Origin: Nocardiopsis dassonvillei_B
Lineage (GTDB): Bacteria; Actinomycetota; Actinomycetes; Streptosporangiales; Streptosporangiaceae
Direction: 5' to 3'
Assembly (NCBI RefSeq): GCF_964273065.1
Contig: NZ_OZ186815.1
Location: forward strand, 5,456,001-5,520,000
DNA length: 64,000 nt
Both the position numbers and the translations under genes were made by a program. Shown in pieces: positions 1-7,660 of this stretch (its first letter is position 1; each line of letters begins with the position of its first letter). The notes under the pieces were generated by a model. That model had not been told where the DNA came from. It ran no database searches and saw only the letters and a program-made list of their open reading frames with translations.

Positions 1-963
1 CGCGCCGTCGGTGCCGGGCCGGGTGAACTGGCGCCGGGTGTCGGCGTAGCGCAGCGCGATGGTCAGCGCGGCCTTGGCGGCGCTGCCCGCGCCCCCGGCC
101 ACGCTGATGCGGCCCCGGACGAGCGTGCCGAGCATGGTGAAGAACCGCCGGCCGGGGTTCTGGATGGGGCTGGAATAGGTGCCGTCGGGCGCCACGGTGC
201 CGTACCGGTTGAGCAGGTTGGTACGGGGCACCCGCACACCGTCGAAGGACAGCCGGCCGTTGTCCACCCCGTTGAGCCCGGCCTTGGTGCCGCAGTCCTC
301 GATCCGCACCCCGGGCAGGGGGTCGCCGGCCTCGTCGCGGATCGGCACGAGCAGTGCGTGCACCCCGTGCTCCTCGCCGTCGGCGCGCAGCTGGGCGAAC
401 ACGACCGCCATCCGGCCGTCCCGGGCGGCGTTGCCGATGTAGTCCTTGCGCGCCGCCTCGTCGGGGGTGTCGATCACGAACTCTTCGGTGACCGGGTGGT
501 AGGTGGCGGTGGTCCGCAGACGCTGCACGTCCGAGCCGTGGCCGGTCTCGGTCATCGCGAAGCAGCCGGGCAGCTCCACCGACATGACCCGGGGCAGGTA
601 CTCGGTGTGGTGGCGCTCGGTGCCCAGGGCGCGGATCGCCCCGCCGAACAGGCCCCACTGCACGCCCATCTTCACCATGAGCGACAGGTCGGAGACGAGC
701 ATCTCGAAGGCCACCACGGAGGCGCCGATGTCGTCCTCGCCGCCGACCGAGGCGGGGAACCCGTACGCGGGCAGCTCCGTCTCGGCCAGCGCGAGCAGCT
801 GCCGGAGGGTGCGTTCGCGGTGCTCCTCCACGGACAGGCCGTACACGGGGGCGTACAGCTCCCCCCGCAGGAGGTCCCGCGCGCGTTCGCGCACGTGCGC
901 CCACCGGCCGTCCAGGAGCCCGCGGAGTTCGGCCTCGTCCACCCGCAACGCCTGTTCGCTCAT
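1..963 (-). CDS. acyl-CoA dehydrogenase/oxidase family flavoprotein, 3' end cut by the window
   Basis: The first 321 residues of an acyl-CoA dehydrogenase/acyl-CoA oxidase-like flavoenzyme are present; the frame runs off the left edge, so the C-terminal FAD/four-helix part is missing. An all-helical N-terminal domain is followed by the middle-domain signature TETGHGSD (residues 138-145), which contacts flavin and substrate in this family. The wording NGRLSFDGVRVPRTNLLNRYG further on fits the acyl-CoA oxidase branch. Expected role: alpha,beta-dehydrogenation of acyl-CoA in fatty acid catabolism. The ATG start has a strong GGGGGAG ribosome site. An XRE regulator lies just upstream on the same strand and could control it (inference). 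Oxidase versus dehydrogenase cannot be settled without the C-terminus. Confidence 0.88.
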   Translation of the reverse strand, partial: MSEQALRVDEAELRGLLDGRWAHVRERARDLLRGELYAPVYGLSVEEHRERTLRQLLALAETELPAYGFPASVGGEDDIGASVVAFEMLVSDLSLMVKMGVQWGLFGGAIRALGTERHHTEYLPRVMSVELPGCFAMTETGHGSDVQRLRTTATYHPVTEEFVIDTPDEAARKDYIGNAARDGRMAVVFAQLRADGEEHGVHALLVPIRDEAGDPLPGVRIEDCGTKAGLNGVDNGRLSFDGVRVPRTNLLNRYGTVAPDGTYSSPIQNPGRRFFTMLGTLVRGRISVAGGAGSAAKAALTIALRYADTRRQFTRPGTDGA

Positions 964-1036
964 GTTCTCCCCCTGCTGGTCCTCGTCGACGCGGCCCCCT
1001 CGTGCCTACCACCCGTGCGGCCGGAGGGGGTGGGAA

Positions 1037-1053
1037 CACGCCCGGAGGGCGTG
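1037..1053 (-). terminator. short hairpin after the XRE gene
   Basis: A 7-bp perfect stem (CACGCCC / GGGCGTG) with a 3-nt loop begins 11 nt beyond the XRE stop codon. There is no U-tract. It is a weak terminator or attenuator candidate between the regulator and the acyl-CoA enzyme. Confidence 0.4.
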
Positions 1054-1063
1054 CGGTCCCAAC

Positions 1064-1336
1064 CTAACCCCAGGCGCTCACGGGGGTCGCGGCGGCGTCG
1101 TCCACACGGCGCAGGAGGTCGTCCAGCGACAGGTCGAGGGCGGCGGCGATGGCGGCGACGGTGAAGAAGGCGGGGGTGGGGATGCGCCCGCCCTCGATCT
1201 TGCGCAGTGTCTCCACGGAGATCCCGGCCTGGCGGGCCACGTCCACCATGGTGCGGTCGGCGCGGGCGCTGCGCAGCAGCCCGCCGAGCAGGCGCCCGCG
1301 TTCGATCTGGGTCTGGGTCAGCGGCTCTCTCACCAT
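1064..1336 (-). CDS. XRE-family helix-turn-helix regulator (90 aa)
   Basis: Small DNA-binding protein made almost entirely of one Cro/CI-type HTH (about residues 12-70), with the typical DVARQAGISVETLRKIEGG recognition region. Such small XRE proteins usually bind as dimers and often control a neighbour. Here the neighbour is the acyl-CoA flavoenzyme, 100 bp downstream on the same strand. The ATG has no ribosome site. Instead TAGACT (1344-1349, minus strand) lies 7 nt before it, and the palindrome AGTCTAGACT covers this -10 element, so leaderless transcription with possible autoregulation is predicted. The specific target is inference. Confidence 0.85.
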   Translation of the reverse strand: MVREPLTQTQIERGRLLGGLLRSARADRTMVDVARQAGISVETLRKIEGGRIPTPAFFTVAAIAAALDLSLDDLLRRVDDAAATPVSAWG

Positions 1337-1343
1337 GGCCCCG

Positions 1344-1353
1344 AGTCTAGACT
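1344..1353 (-). promoter_or_regulatory. -10 element inside a palindrome, XRE gene
   Basis: The 10-bp perfect palindrome AGTCTAGACT contains TAGACT placed 7 nt before the ATG of the XRE gene. This suggests a leaderless start whose -10 box may also be the regulator's own operator. Confidence 0.45.
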
Positions 1354-1441
1354 CCCGCCGCCGGCCGCTCGGGTCCGCGGACGTCCCGCTCCGGTCCGCC
1401 GCCGTGCGCCCCGGCCCGCGGGCGCTGCGCCGCGGCCGGGC

Positions 1442-1468
1442 GGCGCCCGCTCCGCCGAAGCGGGCGCC
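1442..1468 (-). terminator. hairpin terminator after the LD-carboxypeptidase gene
   Basis: A 10-bp perfect stem (GGCGCCCGCT / AGCGGGCGCC) with a 7-nt loop lies 18 nt past the stop of the S66 peptidase gene. It is GC-rich without a U-tract, as is common in actinobacteria. Confidence 0.6.
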
Positions 1469-1486
1469 GGGGCCCGGCGGGACCGG

Positions 1487-2449
1487 TCAGGCGAGGCCGG
1501 GGACGGCGAGTTCCAGGGTGCCGTTCCCGGCGTCCAGGAGGGCCGGGACGCCCAGCGGCACGGTCAGCTGGGCGGGGCAGTGCCCCGTCTCCAGCCCCCA
1601 CAGCACCGGGACCCCCAGCGGGGCGAGCCGGTCGCGCAGCAGGTCGGCGATCACCCCCGGGTCGGGAGGGCAGTCCGTCCACGTGCCCGACACCACCCCC
1701 GCCAGGCCGTCCGCCCACCCGGTCCGCAGCAGGTGGGTGAGCATCCGGTCGATCCGCGCCACGTCCTCGCCGACGTCCTCCAGCATGAGGATCCCCCCGG
1801 CGGCCGAGGCCCGGCTGTGCGGCGTCCCCAGCCCGTCGTTGAGCAGGCTCAGGTTCCCGCCGAACACCACGCCCTCGGCCCGGCCGGGCACCAGGGCGTG
1901 CGCCCCCGGCGAGGTCAGCACCGTCCGCCGCTCCGGCTCGAACAGGGTCAGGCGCAGCTCCTCCTGCGCCACCGGGTCGCCCACGAAGTACTTGGTGCCG
2001 ATCACCGGCCCGTGCACCGTCGCCACGCCCAGCTCCACGGCGAACGCCTCGTGCAGTGCCGTGACGTCGCTGAACCCGATCAGCGCCTTGGGTGCGGCCG
2101 CCCGCAGCGCCGCGAAGTCGAGCAGGTCCAGGGTCCGGTGCGCCCCGTCCCCGCCCCGCACGCAGAACACCGCGGCGACCCCCGGGTCGCACCACGCCTG
2201 CTGGAGGTCGGCGGCCCGGTCGGCGTCCCGGCCCGCCAGGTACGGCAGTACCGGGTGCCGGTCGCGCACGTGCGCCCCGAACTCCACGACCAGCCCCCAG
2301 CGGCGCAGCTCCGCGGCGGCCGACTCCAGCATCGGCCCCGGCACCGGGCTGCACGGCGCCACCAGCCGCACCCGGTCGCCCGCGCGCAGCCGCGGCGGCC
2401 GGACCCCCGCCGACACGCCCTGGTCGGTCGCTGTCATCGGTTCCGTCAC
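1487..2449 (-). CDS. S66 family LD-carboxypeptidase
   Basis: Serine peptidase of the muramoyltetrapeptide LD-carboxypeptidase (LdcA) family, which removes the terminal D-Ala from murein tetrapeptides during cell-wall recycling. From the GTG start (320 aa) the nucleophile motif IGFSD puts Ser at about 127, the family motif GGNLSLL is at about 197, the catalytic Glu lies in ILMLED (about 224) and the His in ETGHC (about 290). The spacing matches the Ser-Glu-His triad of LdcA. No signal peptide is visible, so it is cytoplasmic. The GTG at 2449 is chosen because GGAGGGGG sits 4 nt before it; an ATG at 2467 lies upstream of that site. Its neighbours are other peptidases, including a D-aminopeptidase homologue. 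Confidence 0.92.
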   Translation of the reverse strand: MTEPMTATDQGVSAGVRPPRLRAGDRVRLVAPCSPVPGPMLESAAAELRRWGLVVEFGAHVRDRHPVLPYLAGRDADRAADLQQAWCDPGVAAVFCVRGGDGAHRTLDLLDFAALRAAAPKALIGFSDVTALHEAFAVELGVATVHGPVIGTKYFVGDPVAQEELRLTLFEPERRTVLTSPGAHALVPGRAEGVVFGGNLSLLNDGLGTPHSRASAAGGILMLEDVGEDVARIDRMLTHLLRTGWADGLAGVVSGTWTDCPPDPGVIADLLRDRLAPLGVPVLWGLETGHCPAQLTVPLGVPALLDAGNGTLELAVPGLA

Positions 2450-2521
2450 ACGTCCCCCTCCGGACATCGGTATCGCGGCGCCCGCCGGTCCGGCGTGCGC
2501 CCACCCATTACGCTCGGCCGC

Positions 2522-3898
2522 TCAGGCGCGCAGGAACCCGTCCAGGGCCCGCACCCCGAACCGCAGCCCCTCCAGCGGCACCCGCTCGTCCACCCCGTGC
2601 AGCAGCCCCGTGTAGTCCAGCCCCTCCGGCTGCCAGGTCGGCGAGAAGCCGTAGCAGTCGATCCCCAGGCGCGCGAACACCTTGGCGTCCGTCCCGCCGG
2701 ACAGGCACACCGGCACCACGTGCGCCCCCGGGTCCTGCGCCAGCAGCGCGGCGCGCAGCGCCGCGAACAGCGGCGAGTCCACCGGCGCAGACACCGGCGG
2801 AGAGGAGTGCGCGTACTCCCACGCCACACGGTCCCCGGTGAGCGCGTCCATGGTGCGCTCGAAGTCGGACTCGGCCCCCGGCAGCACCCGGCCGTCCACC
2901 CCCGCGGTGGCCTCGCCCGGGACGACGTTGACCTTGTACCCGGCGGACAGCATCGTGGGCGCGGCGCTGTTGCGCACCGTCGGGGCGACCAGGCCGGCCG
3001 CCGTGCCCAGGCGGGCCAGCAGCGCCTCCAGCGCCTCGTCGGTGTCGGCGTCCCCGGGGGTGCGCGCCACCCCGAGGGCGGCGGCGATCCCGTCCAGGGC
3101 GGCCCGCACCACCGGGGTCGGGTACAGGGGCCAGCGGTGCCCGGAGATCCGCGAGACCGCCCCGGCCAGGGCCGCCACGGCGTTGTCCGCGGGCGAGCGC
3201 GACCCGTGCCCGGCGGTGCCCCGGGCGCGCAGCGTCAGCCAGGCGCTGCCCCGCTCGGCCGCCCCCACGGGGTACAGCCGCACGGTCCGCCCGTCGGCGC
3301 CGCGGGCGTACACGGTCTCGCCGCCGCCCTCGCCGATCGCCTCGGTGCAGCCCTCGAAGAGCTCGGCGTGCCGCCGGACCAGGAACTCGGCCCCGTGCTC
3401 GGCGCTGTCCTCCTCGTCGGCGACGAACGCCAGCACGATGTCGCGGCGCGGCCGGACCCCGGCGCGCGCCCACTCCCGGACGACGGCGGCGACCATGCCG
3501 ACGGTGTTCTTCATGTCCACCGCGCCGCGCCCCCACAGGGCGGGCAGCCCGGTGACGGGGCAGTCGGCGATCTCCCCGGAGAACGGGGGCACCGTCCAGG
3601 CGGCGGCGTCGGCGGGCACCACGTCCAGGTGGCCGTGGACGAGCAGGGCGGGCGCGGCCGGGTCGGTGCCGGGGACCCGGGCCACCACGTTGGCCCGGCG
3701 CGGCTCCGACTCCAGCACCACCGGGGCGAGCCCGGCGTCGGTCAGGGCCTCGGCCGCGTACTCGGCGGCGGCCCGCTCGTCCCCGTCACCCCCGCCCCGG
3801 TTGGTGGAGTCCCGGCGGATCAGCTCCCGGGTGAGGGCGACGGCGTCCTCACCGGCCCGGGCGGTGTCGGTGGCGGACGCGAAGGAGGTGGGGGCCAC
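2522..3898 (-). CDS. M20/M25/M40 family zinc peptidase (dipeptidase/deacylase-like)
   Basis: 458-residue metallopeptidase of the ArgE/DapE/CPG2 family. It shows the first metal motif HGHLDVVP (about 88-95), the bridging Asp in GRGAVDMKN (about 128), the catalytic Glu in ADEED (about 162) and a C-terminal SGGTDAKVF segment that contributes the last ligand region. Members hydrolyse dipeptides or N-acyl amino acids; the substrate cannot be read from sequence. GTG is chosen as start because AAAGG lies 7 nt upstream and the homologous region begins right after it; the open frame extends much further upstream without similarity. Three copies of an octamer sit immediately before the ribosome site. 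It lies between an M55 and an S66 peptidase gene. Confidence 0.9.
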   Translation of the reverse strand: MAPTSFASATDTARAGEDAVALTRELIRRDSTNRGGGDGDERAAAEYAAEALTDAGLAPVVLESEPRRANVVARVPGTDPAAPALLVHGHLDVVPADAAAWTVPPFSGEIADCPVTGLPALWGRGAVDMKNTVGMVAAVVREWARAGVRPRRDIVLAFVADEEDSAEHGAEFLVRRHAELFEGCTEAIGEGGGETVYARGADGRTVRLYPVGAAERGSAWLTLRARGTAGHGSRSPADNAVAALAGAVSRISGHRWPLYPTPVVRAALDGIAAALGVARTPGDADTDEALEALLARLGTAAGLVAPTVRNSAAPTMLSAGYKVNVVPGEATAGVDGRVLPGAESDFERTMDALTGDRVAWEYAHSSPPVSAPVDSPLFAALRAALLAQDPGAHVVPVCLSGGTDAKVFARLGIDCYGFSPTWQPEGLDYTGLLHGVDERVPLEGLRFGVRALDGFLRA

Positions 3899-3908
3899 GG
3901 CGCGGCCT

Positions 3909-3932
3909 TTCTGCGGTTCTGCGGTTCTGCGG
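3909..3932 (-). repeat. octanucleotide tandem repeat, three copies
   Basis: TTCTGCGG is repeated three times without mismatch (CCGCAGAA on the coding strand of the downstream peptidase). It ends 10 bp before the GTG, next to the AAAGG ribosome site, in the 71-bp spacer between the M55 and M20 genes. Slippage here would change the leader length. Confidence 0.85.
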
Positions 3933-3969
3933 TGCGGGTCGGTGTGCGGGGGCGGACGGCGGCCGCCGG

Positions 3970-4803
3970 TCAGCCGTAGTCCTTCTCCATCGCCCGGGCG
4001 ATCATCGTCGTCACGGCCTTGAAGCAGCGGATCATCTCGTAGGCGTCCGGCGAGGTGTAGCGGACGCGGCGCGGCCCGATCCGGGTCACCCCCGGGACGA
4101 TGGCGGCGTCCTGGGCCAGGTGGGCGGCGTCCACCTCGACCTCCACGGCCAGGGGCGAGGGCTCGGCCGGGGCCAGGCGCCCGGCGAGCAGCGCCGCCTC
4201 GGCCGCGGCCAGCCGGATGTCCTCGGCGGTGCGCGCGGGCGGGCGGCAGCGGGCCGCGTACCGGCTCACGTACTCCTTGACCGCGACGGTGCGGGCGGAC
4301 GGCGCGTAGGCCCCGGCGTCCTCGCAGGTCCGGTCGTCGCCGGTGACCAGGATGACGGGGGTTCCGTAGGCGGCGGCCACGGCGGCGTTGAGCCGCCCCT
4401 CGCTCGCGGGCTCCCCGTCCAGCCACACGCCGGTGACGGCGTTGGGCAGGTAGGTGTGGGCGAGCACGCCCTCCTCGCCGGCCCCGCAGTGGTAGCCCAG
4501 GAACACGACGCCGTCGCAGTCGCCGTGCTGGACGCCCTCCACCATCGACAGCTCCTTGTGGCGGCCGGTGATCATGGTGGCGCGCTCGTCCAGCTCCTCC
4601 AGCAGGAGGTTGCGCATGGTGGCGTGGGCCTCGTTGACCAGGACCTCGGTCGCGCCGCCGTCGAACAGCCCCGCGATCGCGGCGTTGACGTCGCTCGTGA
4701 ACATCGCGCGGCAGCGCTGCCACTGCTCGGTCCCGGGCTCGCAGTCGGCGGGCCAGGTGACGCCGGTGGCGCCCTCCATGTCCGCGGAGATGAGGATCTT
4801 CAC
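3970..4803 (-). CDS. M55 family D-aminopeptidase (DppA-like)
   Basis: Zinc peptidase resembling Bacillus DppA, which releases N-terminal D-amino acids such as D-Ala from D-Ala-D-Ala. Visible family features are the N-terminal ISADMEG (metal-binding Asp and Glu), VNEAHATMRNLL, GYHCGAGEEG (His ligand) and NAVTGVWLDG. The length, 277 aa, is normal for M55. There are two in-frame GTG codons; I choose the second (4803) because AGGG lies 9-10 nt upstream and the protein then starts VKILISADMEG as homologues do. The first would be at 4824. With the LD-carboxypeptidase nearby this suggests recycling of peptidoglycan-derived D-amino acid peptides (inference). It is transcribed in the same direction as the M20 and S66 genes. 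Confidence 0.9.
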   Translation of the reverse strand: MKILISADMEGATGVTWPADCEPGTEQWQRCRAMFTSDVNAAIAGLFDGGATEVLVNEAHATMRNLLLEELDERATMITGRHKELSMVEGVQHGDCDGVVFLGYHCGAGEEGVLAHTYLPNAVTGVWLDGEPASEGRLNAAVAAAYGTPVILVTGDDRTCEDAGAYAPSARTVAVKEYVSRYAARCRPPARTAEDIRLAAAEAALLAGRLAPAEPSPLAVEVEVDAAHLAQDAAIVPGVTRIGPRRVRYTSPDAYEMIRCFKAVTTMIARAMEKDYG

Positions 4804-4863
4804 CCGCCCGACCCTAGCTTCCACCGCCCTGACCGCGCCAGACGTGGCCGGAACAGGACCGGA

Positions 4864-5661
4864 CTACCGGTCCCCGCGGATCTCCCGGACGTCCCCGGCG
4901 GCCTCCCGCACCCCGGGGTCGGGGTCGGCGGCCAGCCGGGCGAGCAGATCGCCGGTGCCGGGGGTGGACCACCCGCACACCGCCCACACCAGGGCGGAGC
5001 GCACCCGCGGGTCGGGGTGGCCGGCCAGCGGGAGCAGCCGGTCCACGGGACCGCGCCGCCGGTGGCCGAACCCCTCCAGCGCTGCGCACAGCGCCGCCGC
5101 GTCGCCGTCGGCCGACGCCCGGTCGATGCGCTCCAGCAGCACCCGGGGCGGCGGCCAGGGGCCGTCCGCCGGATGGGGCCTGCGTTCGAGCAGCCTCCGC
5201 GATCCGTACGCACCGCGCACCCGGCAGCCGGCGCACGTGCACGGCGGCCGCCCGTGGGCCCCGGGCAGGTAGCGCCAGCCGACCCCGCGGCGCACGGCCC
5301 GGACCGCGCGCACCTCCCGGGCGGTCACCGCCCGGGGCACGAACACCTCCCAGCCGCGCGGGTCCTCCAGCGCGGCGACGGCGCCCACAGCCCCGGCCGC
5401 GGTCGTCCGGCGCCCGGGGCCGCCGTAGTGCCCGACCAGGACGGGTTCGCCGTCGGGCAGCAGCAGGTGCACGGCGGCCATGCCCCGGGCGTCCTTCCAG
5501 CGGGCCAGCTCGCGCAGCCACTGGTGGGTGAGCGTGTAGGAGGGCAGCACCGGGAAGCAGTACACCCCGCGCTCCCCGTCGCGCCCGGGGTTCGCGCGCA
5601 GCCCGGACCGCACCGCGCGCCGGGCGGCCGCGGTGGGCGCCAGGTGGACGAACCGCGCCAT
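4864..5661 (-). CDS. HEAT-repeat protein with an unassigned N-terminal domain (265 aa)
   Basis: Not a recognised named family. Residues 1 to about 125 form an alpha/beta domain starting FVHLAP, then GLRANP, GVYCFPVLPSYTL and a segment WEVFVPRAVTAREVRAV. The pattern H...GL...VY...VP/E is reminiscent of ADP-ribosyltransferase-like (KptA/DarT) folds, but this is only a visual impression. A CTCAGC motif with a further C (about 145-150) could bind metal. The C-terminal third has two HEAT-like repeats with the PDPRVRSALVWAV and PDPGVREAAGDVREI helices. It sits between map and the M55 gene on the same strand. No signal peptide or membrane segment is seen. The HEAT part is fairly sure; the function is unknown. 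Confidence 0.75.
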   Translation of the reverse strand: MARFVHLAPTAAARRAVRSGLRANPGRDGERGVYCFPVLPSYTLTHQWLRELARWKDARGMAAVHLLLPDGEPVLVGHYGGPGRRTTAAGAVGAVAALEDPRGWEVFVPRAVTAREVRAVRAVRRGVGWRYLPGAHGRPPCTCAGCRVRGAYGSRRLLERRPHPADGPWPPPRVLLERIDRASADGDAAALCAALEGFGHRRRGPVDRLLPLAGHPDPRVRSALVWAVCGWSTPGTGDLLARLAADPDPGVREAAGDVREIRGDR

Positions 5662-5704
5662 GGGACCTCCGGGGGCGCGCGGGGAGGGGAGCCGGGGACG
5701 GCGG

Positions 5705-6556
5705 CTACGGGAGGGTGAGGATCTCCGCGCCGGTGTCGGTGATGACCAGGGTGTGCTCGAACTGGGCGGTCCACCTGCGGTCGGCCGTCACGGCCGTCCA
5801 CCCGTCGTCCCACATGTCGTAGTCGATCCCGCCGAGGGTGATCATCGGCTCGATCGTGAACGTCATCCCGGGCACCATCACGGTGTCCGCCCGCGGGTCG
5901 TCGTAGTGCGGCACCACCAGGCCGGAGTGGAACTCCGGCCCCACGCCGTGCCCGGTGAAGTCGCGGACGACCCCGTAGCCGAACCGCTTGGCGTACGACT
6001 CGATGACCCGGCCGATCACGTTGATCCGTCGGCCCGGACGGCACGCCTTGATGGCGCGCATGGTGGCCTCGCGGGTGCGCTCCACCAGCAGGCGGTGCTC
6101 CTCGGACACGTTCCCGGCCAGGAACGTGGCGTTGGTGTCGCCGTGCACGCCGTCCTTGTACGCGGTGATGTCGATGTTGACGATGTCGCCGTCGGAGACC
6201 ACCGTGTCGTCGGGGATGCCGTGGCAGATGACCTCGTTGAGCGAGGAGCACAGCGACTTGGGGTAACCCTTGTAACCCAGGGTGCTCGGGTAGGCGCCGT
6301 GGTCCAGCAGGAACTCGTGGCCGACCCGGTCCAGTTCGTCGGTGGTCACCCCCGGCACGATGTGCTTGCCGACCTCCTCCAGCGCCTGCGCGGCGATCCG
6401 GCCGGCGACGCGCATCTTCTCGATGGTCTCCGGGGTCTGCACGTCGCCCAGGACGCCTTCCACGGGGTGCTTCCGCCCGACGTACTCGGGGCGGACGATG
6501 TGGGAGGGGACCGAACGTTGCGGCGATATGCGCCCGGGAACCAGCGGAGTAGTCAT
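5705..6556 (-). CDS. map: type I methionine aminopeptidase
   Basis: Removes the initiator methionine from nascent proteins. All five di-metal ligands are present: Asp129 (NIDITAY), Asp140 (GDTNATF), His203 (TGHGVG), Glu236 (TIEPM) and Glu267 (QFEHT), plus the catalytic His in EVICHG (about 112). The N-terminal extension of about 40 residues (SPQRSVPSHIVRPEYVG) is typical of the actinobacterial long-form enzyme. The start is ATG at 6556: no ribosome site is visible, but TACAAT (6565-6570) lies 8 nt upstream, predicting a leaderless mRNA; an upstream GTG (6562) would be too close to that -10. It is divergent from the small WWYCLKH protein and npdG. Confidence 0.96.
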   Translation of the reverse strand: MTTPLVPGRISPQRSVPSHIVRPEYVGRKHPVEGVLGDVQTPETIEKMRVAGRIAAQALEEVGKHIVPGVTTDELDRVGHEFLLDHGAYPSTLGYKGYPKSLCSSLNEVICHGIPDDTVVSDGDIVNIDITAYKDGVHGDTNATFLAGNVSEEHRLLVERTREATMRAIKACRPGRRINVIGRVIESYAKRFGYGVVRDFTGHGVGPEFHSGLVVPHYDDPRADTVMVPGMTFTIEPMITLGGIDYDMWDDGWTAVTADRRWTAQFEHTLVITDTGAEILTLP

Positions 6557-6564
6557 GGACACGG

Positions 6565-6570
6565 ATTGTA
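6565..6570 (-). promoter_or_regulatory. -10 element of map (leaderless start)
   Basis: TACAAT on the minus strand lies 8 nt before the map ATG with no Shine-Dalgarno between them. No clear -35 hexamer is seen 16-18 bp further upstream. Confidence 0.5.
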
Positions 6571-6669
6571 GTTCGTGGCGGCGACCCGCCGGGGTCCCGG
6601 AGGTGTGAGGAACACCCCGGCCCGGGTAGGTGACGACCGGGGAGCGAACGGAGCGAAAGGACGGGCGCG

Positions 6670-6858
6670 GTGGACGACGTACAGGGTGACCGCTGGTGGT
6701 ACTGCCTCAAGCACGACACCGTCGAGCACGGGGCCGGCTGCCCCAACCGGGAGCGGCTGGGGCCCTACCCGGACGAGGCGACGGCGTCCCGGGCACTGAC
6801 CATCGCGGCCGAGCGCAACAGCGAATGGGAGGACGAGGAGGACGGGGACCGTTGGTGA
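6670..6858 (+). CDS. conserved small actinobacterial protein (62 aa, WWYCLKH motif)
   Basis: Short acidic soluble protein with the N-terminal motif WWYCLKHDTVE, then CPNRERLGPYPDEATASRAL and an Asp/Glu-rich tail. Proteins of this pattern are, as I recall, widespread and uncharacterised in actinobacteria. The C...C pair (WWYC and GAGC) could bind metal, but no family is assigned. The GTG start has AAAGGA 8 nt upstream. It precedes npdG by 46 bp on the same strand and is divergent from map, so it may be co-transcribed with npdG. The function is unknown; the gene is judged real because of the codon bias, ribosome site and conserved motif. Confidence 0.8.
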   Translation: MDDVQGDRWWYCLKHDTVEHGAGCPNRERLGPYPDEATASRALTIAAERNSEWEDEEDGDRW

Positions 6859-6904
6859 AGGGCCGGGGCGCAGGTTCCGAATCCCGTTCTGGCAGGATCG
6901 GCGC

Positions 6905-7600
6905 ATGACCGAATCGAACACACCCGAGAGCACCGGTATCACCGGGCGGACCGTCTCCGTGCTGGGCGGCACGGGCGACCAGGGGCGCGGGCTGGCCCGC
7001 CGGTTCGCCCTGGCCGGGCACACCGTGTACCTGGGGTCGCGCAGTGCCGAGCGTGCCGAGAAGGCCGCCCGCGAACTGGTGGAGGCCGAGTCCTCCCCGA
7101 TCGACGTCCGCGGGCTGGACAACACCTCCGCCGCCGCCGAGGGCGACATCGTCATCGTCGCCGTCCCCTGGGAGGGGCACAGGGAGCTGCTGGAGTCCCT
7201 GGCCGGACCCCTGGCGGGCAAGATCGTCGTGGACTGCGTCAACCCGCTCGGCTTCGACGAGCGCGGCCCGTTCGCGCTGGACGTGCCCGAGGGCAGCGCC
7301 GCGGAGCAGGCCGCCGCCGTCCTGCCGGACAGCACCGTCACGGCCGCCTTCCACCACGTGTCCGCCGTGGTCCTGCTGGACCCGGAGGTGGAGAGCGTCG
7401 ACCTGGACGTGCTGGTGCTGGGCGAGGACCGCGCCGCCACCGACACGGTGCGGGCCCTGGCCGAGCGCATCCCGGGTGTGCGCGGGGTGTTCGGTGGAAG
7501 GCTGCGCAACGCCCACCAGGTGGAGGCGCTCACCGCGAACCTCATCGCGGTCAACCGGCGCTACAAGACCCACGCGGGCATCCGCATCACCGGGCTGTGA
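6905..7600 (+). CDS. npdG: NADPH-dependent F420 reductase (NADPH:F420 oxidoreductase)
   Basis: 231-residue Rossmann protein that transfers hydride between NADPH and coenzyme F420. The nucleotide-binding motif is VLGGTGDQGRGLARRFA (about 19-35), followed by YLGSRSAERA, whose basic residues fit NADP phosphate. The family-typical VVDCVNPLGFD, AFHHVSA and AHQVEALTANLIAVNRRYKTHAGIRITGL segments are present. The length is normal. The adjacent convergent gene encodes an LLM-class (F420-type) oxidoreductase, so this enzyme may supply reduced F420 for it. No strong ribosome site precedes the ATG. Confidence 0.93.
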   Translation: MTESNTPESTGITGRTVSVLGGTGDQGRGLARRFALAGHTVYLGSRSAERAEKAARELVEAESSPIDVRGLDNTSAAAEGDIVIVAVPWEGHRELLESLAGPLAGKIVVDCVNPLGFDERGPFALDVPEGSAAEQAAAVLPDSTVTAAFHHVSAVVLLDPEVESVDLDVLVLGEDRAATDTVRALAERIPGVRGVFGGRLRNAHQVEALTANLIAVNRRYKTHAGIRITGL

Positions 7601-7608
7601 ACGCGGCG

Positions 7609-7637
7609 GCGGGGCCGGGGGCGTCCCCCGGCCCCGC
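7609..7637. terminator. bidirectional hairpin between npdG and the LLM oxidoreductase gene
   Basis: A 13-bp perfect GC stem with a 3-nt loop sits midway in the 60-bp convergent gap. It serves both strands by symmetry. Confidence 0.75.
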
Positions 7638-7660
7638 GCCGTCCCGGGGCGACCGGCCCC

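Noticed and set aside
503..3979. Very long + strand open frame (1158 codons) opposite the peptidase genes
   Set aside because: It encodes Arg/Pro/Gly-rich low-complexity protein, has no ribosome site and is the mirror of well-supported minus-strand genes. High-GC DNA produces such frames routinely; the same applies to the long antisense frames across the LAL genes and glnE.
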